A stretch of DNA of 64,000 nt from Culex pipiens pallens (lineage: Eukaryota; Arthropoda; Insecta; Diptera; Culicidae), in contig NC_068938.1 in assembly GCF_016801865.2 (NCBI RefSeq), forward strand, positions 197,551,077-197,615,076, in the 5' to 3' direction. The translations under genes were made by a program, and so were the position numbers. A model generated the notes under the pieces. It saw only the letters and a list, made by a program, of their open reading frames with translations. It did no database searches and was not told where the DNA came from. This document shows positions 43,641-55,327 of this stretch, piece after piece; position 1 is the stretch's first letter; each line of letters opens with the position of its first letter.

Positions 43641-46600
43641 CTTGGAGTGGCCGGAGTCCCCGGCGGGTGTTCCGATAGGGGGACATTTGCCGAACCATAA
43701 GAGTTGGGGCAATATGGGTATCAAACTTTAGGGTTTTTGATACTGCACATGAAATTTGACATTTCGGCAGTAGTGGCCACAATCCGGAGTGGCCGGAGTC
43801 CCCGGCGGGTGTTCCGATTGGGGGACATTTGCTGAACCATAAGGGTTGGGGCAATATGGGTATCAAACTTTAGGGTTTTTGATACTGGACATAAAATTTG
43901 ACATTTCGGCAGTAGTGGCCACAATCCGGAGTGGCCGGAGTCCCCGGCGGGTGTTCCGATAGGGGAACATTTGCCGAACCATTAGAGTTGGGGCAATATG
44001 GGTATCAAACTTTAGGGTTTTTGATACTGGGCATAAAATTTGACATTTCGGCAGTAGTGGCCACCACCTGGAGTGGCCGGAGGCCCCGTGGATGTTCCGA
44101 TGGGGGGACATTTGCCGAACCATAAGAGTTGGGGCAATATGGGTATCAAACTTTATGGTTTTTGATACTGCACATGAAATTTGACATTTCGGCAGTAGTG
44201 GCCACAATCCGGAGTGGCCGGAGTCCCCGGCGGGTGTTCCGATTGGGGGACATTTTCCGAACCATAAGAGTTGGGGCAATATGGGTATCAAACTTTAGGG
44301 TTTTTGATACTGGGCATAAAATTTGACATTTCGGCAGTAGTGGCCACCACCTGGAGTGGCCGGAGGCCCCGCGGATGTTCCGATAGGGGGACATTTGCCG
44401 AACCATAAGAGTTGGGGCAATATGGGTATCAAACTTTATGGTTTTTGATACTGGATATGAAATTTGACATTTCGGCAGTAGTGGCCACAATCCGGAGTGG
44501 CCGGAGGCCCCGGGGATGTTCCGATTGGGGGACATTTGCCGAACCATAAGAGTTGGGGCAATATGGGTATCAAACTTTAGGGTTTTTGATACTGCACATG
44601 AAATTTGACATTTCGGCAGTAGTGGCCACAATCCGGAGTGGCCGGAGGCCCCGAGGATGTTCCGATTGGGGGACATTTGCCGAACCATAAGAGTTGGGGC
44701 AATATGGGTATCAAACATGAGGGTTTTTGATACTGGACATAAAATTTGACATTTCGGCAGTAGTGGCCACAATCCGGAGTGGCCGAAGGCCCCGGGGATG
44801 TTCCGATGGGGGGACATTTGCCGAACCATAAGAGTTGGGGCAATATGGGTATCAAACATTAAGGTTTTTGATACTGGACATGGAATTTGACATTTTGGCA
44901 GTAATGGCCACCACCTGAAGTGGCCGGAGGCCCCGGAGATGTTCCGATGGGGGGACATTTGCCGAACCATGAGAGTTGGGGCAATATGGGTATCAAACTT
45001 TAGGGTTTTTGATACTGGACATAAAATTTGACATTTCGGCAGTAGTGGCAACCACCTGGAGTGGCCGGAGGCCCCGTGGATGTTCCGATGGGGGGACATT
45101 TGCCGAACCATAAGAGTTGGGGCAATATGGGTATCAAACTTTAGGATTTTTGATGCTGCACATGAAATTTGACATTTCGGCAGTAGTGGCCACAATCCGG
45201 AGTGGCCGGAGGCCCCGGGGATGTTCCGATTGGGGGACATTTGCTGAACCATAAGAGTTGGGGCAATATGGGTATCAAACTTTAGGGTTTTTGATACTGG
45301 ACATAAAATTTGACATTTCGGCAGTAGTGGCCACAATCCGGAGTGGCCGAAGGCCCCGGGGATGTTCCGATGGGGGGACATTTGCCGAACCATAAGAGTT
45401 GGGGCAATATGGGTATCAAACATTAAGGTTTTTGATACTGGAAATGGAATTTGACATTTTGGCAGTAATGGCCACCACCTGGAGTGGCCGGAGGCCCCGG
45501 AGATGTTCCGATGGGGGGACATTTGCCGAACCATAAGAGTTGGGGCAATATGGGTATCAAACTTTAAGGTTTTTGATACTGGACATGGAATTTGACATTT
45601 TGGCAGTAATGGCCACCACCTGGAGTGGCCGGAGGCCCCGTGGATGTTCCGATGGGGGGACATTTGCCGAACCATAAGAGTTGGGGCAATATGGGTATCA
45701 AACTTTAGGGTTTTTGATACTGGACATAAAATTTGACATTTCGGCAGTAGTGGCCACCACCTGGAGTGGCCGGAGGTCCCGTGGATGTTCCGATGGGGGG
45801 ACATTTGCCGAACCATAAGAGTTGGGGCAATATGGGTATCAAACTTTATGGTTTTTGATACTGGATATGAAATTTGACATTTCGGCAGTAGTGGCCACAA
45901 TCCGGAGTGGCCGGAGGCCCCGGGGATGTTCCGATTGGGGACATTTGCTGAACCACAAGAGTTGGGGCAATATGGGTATCAAACTTTAGGGTTTTTGATA
46001 CTGCACATGAAATTTGACATTTTGGCAGTAGTGGCCACAATCCGGAGTGGCCGGAGGCCCCGGAGATGTTCCGATTGGGGGACATTTGCCGAACCATAAG
46101 AGTTGGGGCAATATGGGTATCAAACTTTAGGGTTTTTGATACTGGACATAAAATTTGACATTTCGGCAGTAGTGGCCACAATCCGGAGTGGCCGAAGGCC
46201 CCGGGGATGTTCCGATGGGGGGACATTTGCCGAACCATAAGAGTTGGGGCAATATGGGTATCAAACATTAAGGTTTTTGATACTGGACATGGAATTTGAC
46301 ATTTTGGCAGTAATGGCCACCACCTGGAGTGGCCGGAGGCCCAGGAGATGTTCCGATGGGGGGACATTTGCCGAACCATAAGAGTTGGGGCAATATGGGT
46401 ATCAAACTTTAAGGTTTTTGATACTGGACATGGAATTTGACATTTTGGCAGTAATGGCCACCACCTGGAGTGGCCGGAGGCCCCGTGGATGTTCCGATGG
46501 GGGGACATTTGCCGAACCATAAGAGTTGGGGCAATATGGGTATCAAACTTTAGGGTTTTTGATACTGGACATAAAATTTGACATTTCCGCAGTAGTGGCC

Positions 46601-47745
46601 ACCACCTGGAGTGGCCGGAGGTCCCGTGGATGTTCCGATGGGGGGACATTTGCCGAACCATAAGAGTTGGGGCAATATGGGTATCAAACTTTAGGGTTTT
46701 TGATACTGGACATAAAATTTGACATTTCGGCAGTAGTGGCCACCACCTGGAGTGGCCGGAGGTCCCGTGGATGTTAGGATGGGGGGACATTTTCCGAACC
46801 ATAAGAGTTGGGGCAATATGGGTATCAAACTTTAGGGTTTTTGATACTGCACATGAAATTTGACATTTTGGCAGTAGTGGCCACAATCCGGAGTGGCCGG
46901 AGGCCCCGGGGATGTTCCGATGGGGAGACATTTGCCGAACCATAAGAGTTGGGGCAATATGGGTATCAAACTTTAGGGTTTTTGATACTGGACATAAAAT
47001 TTGACATTTTGGCAGTAGTGGCCACCACCTGGATTTGCCGGAGGCCCCGGGGATGTTCCGATGGGGGGACATTTGCCGAACCATAAGAGTTGGGGCAATA
47101 TGGGTATCAAACTTTAGGGTTTTTGATACTGCACATGAAATTTGACAATTTGGCAGTAGTGGCCACAATCCGGAGTGGCCGGAGGCCCCGGGGATGTTCC
47201 GATTGGGGGACATTTGCCGAACCATAAGAGTTGGGGCAATATGGGTATCAAACTTTAAGGTTTTTGATACTGCACATGAAATTTGACATTTTGGCAGTAG
47301 TGGCCACCACCTGGAGTGGCCGGAAGCCCCGGGGATGTTCCGATAGGGGGACATTTGCCGAACCATAAGAGTTGGGGCAAAATGGGTATCAAACTTTAGG
47401 GTTTTTGATACTGGACATGAAATTTGACATTTCGGCAGTAGTGGCCACAATCCAGAGTGGCCGAAGGCCCCGGGGATGTTCCGATGGGGGGACATTTGCC
47501 GAACCATAAGAGTTGGGGCAATATGGGTATCAAACTTTAGGGTTTTTGATACTGCACATGAAATTTGACATTTTGGCATTAGTGGCCACCACCTGGAGTG
47601 GCTGGAGGCCCCGGGGATGTTCCGATGGAGGGACATTTGCCGAACCATAAGAGTTGATACAATATGGGTATCTAACTTTATGGGTTTTGATACTGGACAT
47701 GAAATTTGATATTTCTCGATTAAATGTTCTAAAGGTCCTATTTGC
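43640..47745. repeat. 141-bp satellite array (about 29 copies)
   Basis: The unit contains CCGAACCATAAGAGTTGGGG, AATATGGGTATCAAACTTTA, AATTTGACATTTCGGCAG and GGAGTGGCCGGAGGCCCCGG. Most units are 141 bp; the first ones are 142 bp. The left-edge units (before about 44260) carry a GGAGTCCCCGGCGGGTG variant seen rarely elsewhere. On the minus strand the 47-codon frame stays open through 44146-45900 and 45846-47747. The two are separated only by a 1-bp loss in a G run near 45935. A lone degenerate unit lies beyond the array at about 47795-47905. Confidence 0.95.
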
Positions 47746-49499
47746 ATAGGAAACTCATGAGGGATAGGTTGTTTTGAAAATTTAATCTAGATTTCAGCAG
47801 TAGTGGCCATAATCCGGAGCGGCCGGAGGCCCCGCGGATGTTCCGATGGGGGACATTTGCCGAACCATAAGAGTTGGGGAAAAATGGCTATTAAACTTCT
47901 GAAATCTGTTTCTGGAAATTTAGAATAACTATTTCGTAATCAATTAGAGCCCTGAAAAGGGCAGTTCAGCTCCACTTGCAATTTTCATCCCCTTAGTTCG
48001 ATAGGACGTTAGTATTATATCTTAAAATTTTACAAATCAAACAGCCTGTTTCAGAACCATGAAATAGACCACAAAAGAGTTGTCTTGTGTAATTATACGG
48101 GAATCATGGGGAAATTTGGACCGGACGTTCTAATCGAAAATTTCTACAATCATCTAGCAAAGTTCTTTGTCATACTGGTCATGTGTAACATAACCACCTG
48201 CACCTTTTTTTTGCTGCGTTGTGGCCTCGTGGCTTCAATTTTTCGCTGCCAGCTTTTTTTCTCTTCTCACGGCCGATTACGCACCGTTTGTTGTGCGGCC
48301 TTTTCATGGGGAGGAAAGTTTTGTTGACTTACACGCCAAGCTTTTTGATGTACTTGAAGACTTTGATGTGCTGCTACCGCCTAATTGAATTGTGTTGCTG
48401 TAATCTGAATAAATAAAGTTTGGGTAAGCCAACGGATTACATTTTGGAATCGCTGATGTGTATTGCAGAGATTTTTTTTTATTTCCGATAGATTTATTTT
48501 TTTTAATTTTTTTTCGATAGACGTAATAAAGTAAGTTGTTAAAGAAAATAAATTCATAAAATCATAGACGAATAAATTTCTTCTTTTCAATACCACTCCA
48601 AAATAATTGAAATTTTCTTAACTTTTAAAATGGAGGAATTCAATTTTGTAAATTATATGTCAATTTGAATTTTTATTTAGATAACCCTATGATTTTATTT
48701 CCAGTGATCAGTTTTAAGAACTTTTCAAAATCATCTCAACACATTACTTTTTATAACGTGTGAGAAATAATTCACAACCAACAGTGTTTGCGACTGTATT
48801 CCTACCATAAATGTATGTATGAAAGTGTCCTGTTCAACACTTTTTTACTCTTCCTCTTCTTCTCTCCCACACACTCACACATAATGTATCTTTCTGGGGG
48901 TATTATTTCGACCCGCGTCACCGCCGTGACGTGATGTGGTGTTTGTTCCTTATCACGGGCGCAGTTTTGTTTTATTGCTCTAATTTTGTCACACACAGAC
49001 CAAAAAAACACACACATACGCATACTGGAGCAGAAAAATATCATTGTGAACAAAAAAGGCGTACTAATATTTCGTTGCCGGGGCAACATCTGGTGATAAA
49101 TGGGGTTGAGCTACGTGGTTGATTGAGGCAACTTTTTTTTTAGGGGGAGAATTTCATGGTCATTTTTTTAAATTTTGGCACTGTAGTTTTAAATAAAATT
49201 GTAAAAATTACATACAATTATTTTTTTCTACTTAATTGTATAAAATATTCAAAAAAGTTTTTTTTAGCTTAAATAACCATTTCATAAAATTAATTTAATG
49301 TTTATTTCAGTTTAAAATAAAATTATTTATTTTATTTATCAGGTTTAACAAAATAAAATTACATTAATTGTTGGTAAAACCTAGAGCTATTTTATTTTTT
49401 TCAGACAATTTGAATACTGGTAGTTTTTATTTTTTTTAAACAATTCTTAGTCAATATTTTAAATTTCAAACAACTATTCAACTGAAAAAAAAAAGTACA
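47746..49499. other. Spacer with one stray satellite unit
   Basis: Contains the isolated degenerate 141-type unit (47795-47905) and unique sequence at 48085-48430 and 48780-49130 without splice-supported frames. AT-rich sequence fills the rest. Confidence 0.5.
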
Positions 49500-49690
49500 G
49501 TTCGTAAACCAGGTTCTGAAAAAAATAAGCTTAATTGCAACAGGTTGCAAAATAATATTTTTTTTCAGCACGAGTAGAACACTTATCCAACGATAATCTG
49601 CCAAGTTTGCTAAATACGACCAATTTTGCGAGTTTCGCAACGAGTTGCATATATTTTTTATTGCAATTCCAAAAAATATTGCAACGTTTG
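49500..49690. repeat. Diverged copy of the 17226/39096-type element
   Basis: Shares GCAACAGGTTGCAAAATAAT, TTTTTTTCAGCACGAGTAGAAC and ACTTATCCAACGA with those elements at lower identity. Confidence 0.6.
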
Positions 49691-50689
49691 TTTCTCAAAT
49701 TTAGTTTAGTCAAATCAAAAACCAAACCAGTGTCGAAAAGTCTAACTTTACGAAATAAGACAGGGATGCTCAAAGATTTTGGAAAAAAGCAATACTTGCA
49801 ACACCCATGTTTGATGAATATTTACTACACGGAAAGAAGGTTTATCGTGAATCTTACAAAATTTCGGTTAAAAATCCTAAAAAAATTGGTTGTTTTTTCA
49901 ACCACCAATTTTTTTAGCTGGAAATCCTAAAAATAAATCCTGGATTTGACAGCTGGATCCAGGTCCTAAAAATGATAAATCCAGCTAAATTTTTAGTAAA
50001 TTTTACTAATTTGCAAGCTGGAAAAATGCTGTCAGTCTCAAAAGCTGTATGTTTTGAGAAGGTCTGTTAGCTATTTTAGCTAGATTTTATGGTATTCTAG
50101 GAAGTTTTATAGTTAGCCCAGCAAGTTTTTAGGCTGTTTCAACTAGTTTTTTTGGAATCATTCTCAAAATTGTCCATTGATGGCTGCGAAGCCAGGTATT
50201 TTCACACATCTTTTTAGCTAGTTTAGCTAACTTTGCCACTATTCTTGGTAGGTGTTTTGGTTGGAATAGCTAATTTTTCCACTATTTCTACAAGTTTTCT
50301 TTCAAAAGCCTCCGTTGCTGCCTGCAAAGCACGCATTATTCACCCAGCCTTTTGGCTGATTTAGCTCGTTTCTTTTTTGTTCTTGCTTCGTTTTTCGGTA
50401 AGTCCAGCTAATTTTTCGACTGTTTTAACTGGTAATTTCGAAATCATTTTAAAAATCCCTTGCTGCCTGTAAAGTTGTTTTATATTTTCAAAAAGACTTT
50501 TTGCTGGTGTAGCATGATTTTCCGCTATTCTTGGTACGTTTTTTGGTAGTCCAGCAAGTTTTTTGGATGTTTCAATAGTTTCCAGGCTTTTTAAACTATG
50601 TTATAGTTGATCATCCTTATAGTACGGCTTTGTTATTCTATTGACAAATTAAAAAAAAAATACAATAATACAAAAATATAAAATTACAA

Positions 50690-50868
50690 AAATACAAAAA
50701 TACAAAAATACAAAAATACAAAAATACAAAAATACAAAAATACAAAAATACAAAAATACAAAAATACAAAAATACAAAAATACAAAAATACAAAAATACA
50801 AAAATACAAAAATACAAAAATACAAAAATACAAAAATACAAAAATACAAAAATACAAAAATACAAATA
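50690..50868. repeat. 8-bp array (ACAAAAAT)n
   Basis: About 22 nearly perfect units. The Phe/Cys/Ile/Leu-rich minus-strand frames here are artefacts of the period. Confidence 0.95.
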
Positions 50869-50879
50869 TACAATAAATT

Positions 50880-51080
50880 TAACTTAATTTAACTTTATAC
50901 AACTTATGTTAGCCTAATTTATCTTAAATTAACTTAATTTAACTTAATTTAACTTAATTTGACTTTATTGACTTTAATTTAACTAAATTTAACTTAATTT
51001 AACTTAATTTAACTTAATTTAACTTAATTTAACTTAATTTAACTTAATTTAACTTAATTTAAAGTAATTTAACATTATTT
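50880..51080. repeat. 10-bp array (AACTTAATTT)n
   Basis: About 20 units, perfect in 51000-51060 and decaying at both ends. It directly abuts the 8-bp array. Confidence 0.9.
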
Positions 51081-51844
51081 AACTCTATTTTTTGATGTGC
51101 TTCAAAGGCATAAAGTGCCCTGCTCGTACGGATCTGTCAAACATTGGCCAGTCTATATCTAGACACTCTGTACCCGCAGCCTCCCCCCACGTAGACAGAT
51201 GTCCATACAAAAAAAGTGGAGTGTGGACAAACGCCAGCCTCCACCTCCCCCGCCAAAGGGTTCACGACAAAGGGATGCCACCAATCGTCCAAACAAAAAT
51301 TAGAGGCTCAACTTCTAACCTCTTTCCCTCAACACAAAAAAAAACTTCTCACCTAATCAACTGAAGATCTCAGCCCGCAGAAAGTCTTCCTGGCTTTCAA
51401 TCCATTCACTCACGCACCATCTCCACCTTTTGCACTTGCACTTTCGACTTTCAATCGTCACAAAACTCCGCGAACTGAGCGGCTTAAACAGGATCAAACA
51501 CGATACGAGACGTTCTCTTGCCTTGTGTTGGTCTCGAACTGATGATCTGTCAAAAAATCCATGCTGCCGGTTCCAGCTAGTTATTCGGTAAAAAGTAGGC
51601 AAAATTGTGCTGAAACACCATTGTTTTTGGTGAAATCTCTCCTGTCATTTTGATTTGGGATGTCAGTTTTGGATAGCAAATCAGCAATCAGGGTTAGCTG
51701 TTTCACCAATCCCAAGTTGGTAAATTTACCTATAATTTTAGCTAATTTAACCAAAAAAATCACTGTTCCACCAATTTGAAGCCAGCTAATTTGAATTGTT
51801 AAATTTAAGATGGAACTCCTTTCCGTGTAGGTTCACTCACATTG

Positions 51845-51881
51845 TTGTTGTTGTTTATTTTATTAACGTGACTTTAACCTA
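51845..51881 (-). mobile_element. 37-bp retroposon remnant with (TTG)n
   Basis: Bracketed by TCACTCACATTG (51833-51844 and 51882-51893). The inserted bases are (TTG)n then TTTATTTTATTAACGTGACT. Read on the minus strand this is a retroelement 3' end with an (AAC)n tail, similar in tail type to 11395-11459. Confidence 0.75.
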
Positions 51882-51893
51882 TCACTCACATTG

Positions 51894-52346
51894 AATCTTG
51901 TAGAAATGTGTTCTAAATTAGGGATCAAAACATTATTAAATCATTAATTTTTTTATCAGCAGAAAAATAAAAAAGATTAACATAAAACAGTTTAAAATAA
52001 ACCTTAATTTTAAAAAAAGTATCAAATCACTTTACAAATGATCAAGGGGCCATTTTACATGATTATTCAAAATGGGCCCGAGGGCCACAAAAAATCATAA
52101 TCAGCTCGCGGGCCACGTTTAAATAAAAAAAATTATAAAGAAATCAAACCACTCAAAATATAAATAACTAAAAATATGTAAAAATTGCCATTTTAAACTT
52201 TAAAGAATACTTCTAAATAGTTTATTATTCCATATCAATTCAAATAAGCTCATGACCACAAAACGAAAGTAAGAAAATTCTCACAAAAAACGTTTGGAAA
52301 TATTTTTTTTTGTGTATTCTTAAAAATCTTTAGATCACCAAATCTT
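51894..52346. other. AT-rich spacer
   Basis: Contains a GGGCC-word cluster (52028-52120) that may be the end of a repeat. No gene. Confidence 0.45.
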
Positions 52347-52348
52347 TA

Positions 52349-53294
52349 GGGGAGAGTGGGGAGACTTGATCCCCGGGGAGACTTGATCCCAAGCCTGTAT
52401 CTCGTCAGCATGTGGGTAAAACAATTAGCTTTGTTCTAGAAAGTTGTGCGAAATTGACTAAAACTCATTGTAGAAAACAAAGAAAAAAATTAAAAAATGT
52501 TTAGATTGAGTTACACACATTTTTCTAAGAAGTGCTGCAAAAAACTTCCAAGAGATCTTTTTTCTTTGTTTTGATAAGTATAGAAAACACTCAAAAATTA
52601 TTTAAAAAAATATTTTTAATACATGAATTGTTTGATAAACATATCAACTCCAAAACCCTTACGCATTTGATGTTAAATTTATCGTCATACTATTTTTACA
52701 ATCAATTGTTTAAAAAAGTGCGTTTAGGGAGAATTGATCCCTGCATTTTTACAGTCACTGGAATCAGCCTCAAAATTAAATAACTTGGGTGGGTTTTCGT
52801 ACAAAGTTTCCTTTAGTATAGTTGTACATAACTTACTGCAGTTTGAACCATTTATCAAAAGTTTTGTAAACAAAAATTACCAGCTTTTGTAAACAAGCTC
52901 AATTTTGGTCTAAAAAAGAACATTTTAAGTTTTTAAATATTATACATGCTAAACTTGTAATATTTTGAACACATACGTACAGGTTTAATGTGAAATTGCT
53001 GTATCTTATAGAAAATTAAAAGTTTGGATGAATAAGAAACATTTTGCTTAAGATTTCTTCAAAATGTTGAAAGGGGGATCAAATTACCCCCAACATTTTG
53101 AAAATGCCGGTTTAAAATATTTTTTAAAAACGCTTGACATTATTCGAAAAGCTTATCTGATGAAATACCCTTATCAGCCAAACATAGTTGAATGTTTAAG
53201 CTTTCAATTCATGCAAAAAGATCATAGTTTTGTGAGAAATTGACAGAGTTATGTGCGATACAAAAAAAAGGGATCAAGTCTCCCCACTCTCCCC
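52349..53294. mobile_element. 946-bp MITE with 25-bp perfect TIRs
   Basis: The left end GGGGAGAGTGGGGAGACTTG plus five bases is exactly inverted at the right end. TA occurs at 52347-52348 and 53295-53296 as target duplication. GGGGAGACTTGATCCC is repeated immediately inside the left end. No transposase frame. Confidence 0.9.
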
Positions 53295-53296
53295 TA

Positions 53297-54724
53297 CTGA
53301 AATATTTCGCAAACTTTGTCCATAAAATTTTAAAATGTTGTGTAAAATATGAAATGAGAAAAATTATCTAGTTGTAGACCTTTTCAAAAGTTACGCTTGA
53401 TTTTAAAATATTAAAATTATTTTTATTGACAAGATCGGAAAATTTAAAGTTGTTTTTTAACATTGGAAATCGAACCTATAGTTTCCGAGCTGTCGTCAGT
53501 ACTTTTAGCTTGCAAATTCGATCCGGTTTTCAATAATAATTTGATAGTTTTTTGTTCGTGTTTTCGATTTTTTTTTTTATAAAAAGCACTATTTCATCAA
53601 AAAATCTCTGACTCAAAAGATATATTTTACAATTCCCTAATACATAGAAAAAAATAAGTAATAGTTTATGTAAACAAAGGATGCGTATTTGAGGAATCCG
53701 ATTTTTTTATTTTAAATTGTTAAATAAAATTATTATTTTCGGTAATGTCCTAATTGTAACCTTAATTTGAACGAAGACATCAAATCAAATTCCTTCTCAA
53801 GATACAGTTTTTTGAATACTTGCATGGCAAATATTCCTGTGGATAGCCCTCACATTTGTATGGAGAAACCAATGATACAAAATTGTTTAATTGGACCTAA
53901 GGAATCGATGGACATAGTTTCATCCAAATAAAAAAAAAAGCACACGGAGAACAATATTAAATATAAAAGCTACAAGCTATGTAAAATAATAATAAATAAC
54001 ACTCATGCTAAAAAAAATGTTTTTTGAACTCAAAAAATAAAAAATCAAATTTTAAGTCGATATTAATTCATTTGTTTGGAAAAAAATTGAAAAGTGCCTA
54101 TTCAAAAAAAAAAAAAACAGAAAAAGCAAATTTGTCGCACTTTTATTCTAACTTACATACCTACTTGTTCATTAATTCACTCACTAACTATGTCTATAAT
54201 TCACTCATAACTGATACAGTCACCCAATAACTGACCCACTAATTCACATACTTACTCTTGAATTCACTCACTCACTAACTATCTCACATACTCATTCAAT
54301 TACTAGTTCACTCACTTACTTACTCACTCACGCACCCACTCACTTATTCACTCAATCACTTCTTTTACTTTCTACAAATTTTATATAAAAAAACAACGAC
54401 AAATAATTTTACGAAATGTTGCATTTTCACCAAGTTTTCAATAATAACTTTTATGTTTCAAGTTGAAAAGGTAGTCAAATTAAAAGATTATGTTTTCATT
54501 TAAAGCAAAAATTACGAAAAATTGGTAAAATTTATTTAAAAAATTGAAGTAATTATTGAAAATTTCAAAAAGGCAATCAATACTTAAATGAATATATAAG
54601 TAGTAGTTTATGTAAAACAGGCTTTAAACGAGCATTGAAGCAAGGGTTAATTTAAATGTTGTGTAAAAAAGTTGGTTAAATATCAAAGATAGATTTTGCT
54701 ATTCTAATTGTTTTTATTTTCCAG
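53297..54724. other. AT-rich DNA, repeat fragments and CTCA-rich stretch
   Basis: 53390-53530 is a fragment related to the 29310 palindrome centre (GATCGGAAAATTTAA, ATTGGAAATCGAACC). 53750-53930 belongs to the GACATCAAATC family. 54170-54360 is a degenerate ACTCACTCA/AATTCACTC low-complexity run. The end (54700-54724) is a strong polypyrimidine acceptor. Confidence 0.5.
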
Positions 54725-54831
54725 TTAAGAACAAAACATTGTGGAAACTAACCTCGGATGAAACAATCGAAACAACACCAATCGACAAGTTTCACAGACG
54801 TAACAAACTTAGCACTACGTACCATCTGTGA
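54725..54831 (+). CDS. Speculative exon in phase with the signal-peptide exon
   Basis: Follows TTTTTATTTTCCAG. Reading in phase 1 (joining the single base left by the donor at 20846), it stays open for 34 further codons beginning KNKTLWKLTSDETIETT, to TGA at 54829. Such an open run is only mildly unusual by chance in this DNA, and no conserved domain is seen. Kept because phase and acceptor agree; otherwise a UTR exon or nothing. Confidence 0.15.
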
Positions 54832-54967
54832 CAGATTGCAATAATAGCAGTTTAAAACAGAAAACGCAATAAGAAAAATCAACGCAAAGAAAACAATTTC
54901 AAAAACTTCTCATGCGTTCCCTTTAGGGTCGATCTTATCGCCCTCAGACTTCGCAGCTCACTCTATA

Positions 54968-55327
54968 ATGGGACAACCGGTCATACATCAGCATCACACA
55001 CACAACACAAAAAACTACAACCATCATCATCATCATCATCGTTGCTCTGTATGTGTGACCCCCCCCCCCCCAAAGTTGTATGTGTGTGTGGAAGGTAGTA
55101 AGTGTGGAATTGTCGAGATAAATGCCAATAGTAAAGCAGAACGGGGTAGAGAGAGTCGGGAAAAGGTTTCAGCAGCAAAATATCAACAACCAGAAGAAGA
55201 AGAAGACGAAGAAGCAGTCGACTTCTTGATGGAAATTTGCTGCAGTGGAGGAAGATTTCTTTGGAGGAGAGTTGGAGAGAAGAAGGACGAACAACATTTA
55301 TGTGATGTGTTTAAAAGGGGGTGGTAA
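54968..55327 (+). CDS. Candidate small ORF in a unique island
   Basis: 119-codon frame with an ATG. It starts with a His/Thr-rich low-complexity part (HHHHHH), then CVTPPPPK, an acidic run (EEEEDEE) and a C-terminal EICCSGGRFLWRRVGEKKDE segment. Composition is dominated by simple repeats (CAT, CA, GAA) and no family is recognised. It may equally be an untranslated exon or regulatory sequence. Confidence 0.2.
   Translation: MGQPVIHQHHTHNTKNYNHHHHHHRCSVCVTPPPPKLYVCVEGSKCGIVEINANSKAERGRESREKVSAAKYQQPEEEEDEEAVDFLMEICCSGGRFLWRRVGEKKDEQHLCDVFKRGW

Larger units (their letters stand above)
49825..51830. mobile_element. 2.0-kb TIR-bounded element carrying tandem arrays
   Basis: CTACACGGAAAG (49825-49836) is inverted as CTTTCCGTGTAG at 51819-51830. 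TA lies near each outer end. The interior has about four degenerate repeats (50040-50620; TTTAGCTA, CCAGCAAGTTTTT and GCTGCCTGCAAAG words). An 8-bp array, a 10-bp array and a unique segment (51085-51600) follow. No transposase. It may be a composite of independent insertions rather than one element. Confidence 0.5.

Noticed and set aside
44146..47747. 584- and 633-codon minus-strand frames as real repeat-protein genes
   Set aside because: Unit length divisible by three explains the length; no promoter, splice or domain evidence, so treated as satellite, with possible selection listed as a finding.
50638..50873. Hydrophobic Phe/Cys/Ile/Leu frames resembling membrane proteins
   Set aside because: Pure 8-bp tandem array; hydrophobicity is a coding accident.
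54968..55327. Metal-binding His-rich protein
   Set aside because: The His run is a CAT microsatellite; no further metal-site pattern. Kept only as a low-confidence ORF.
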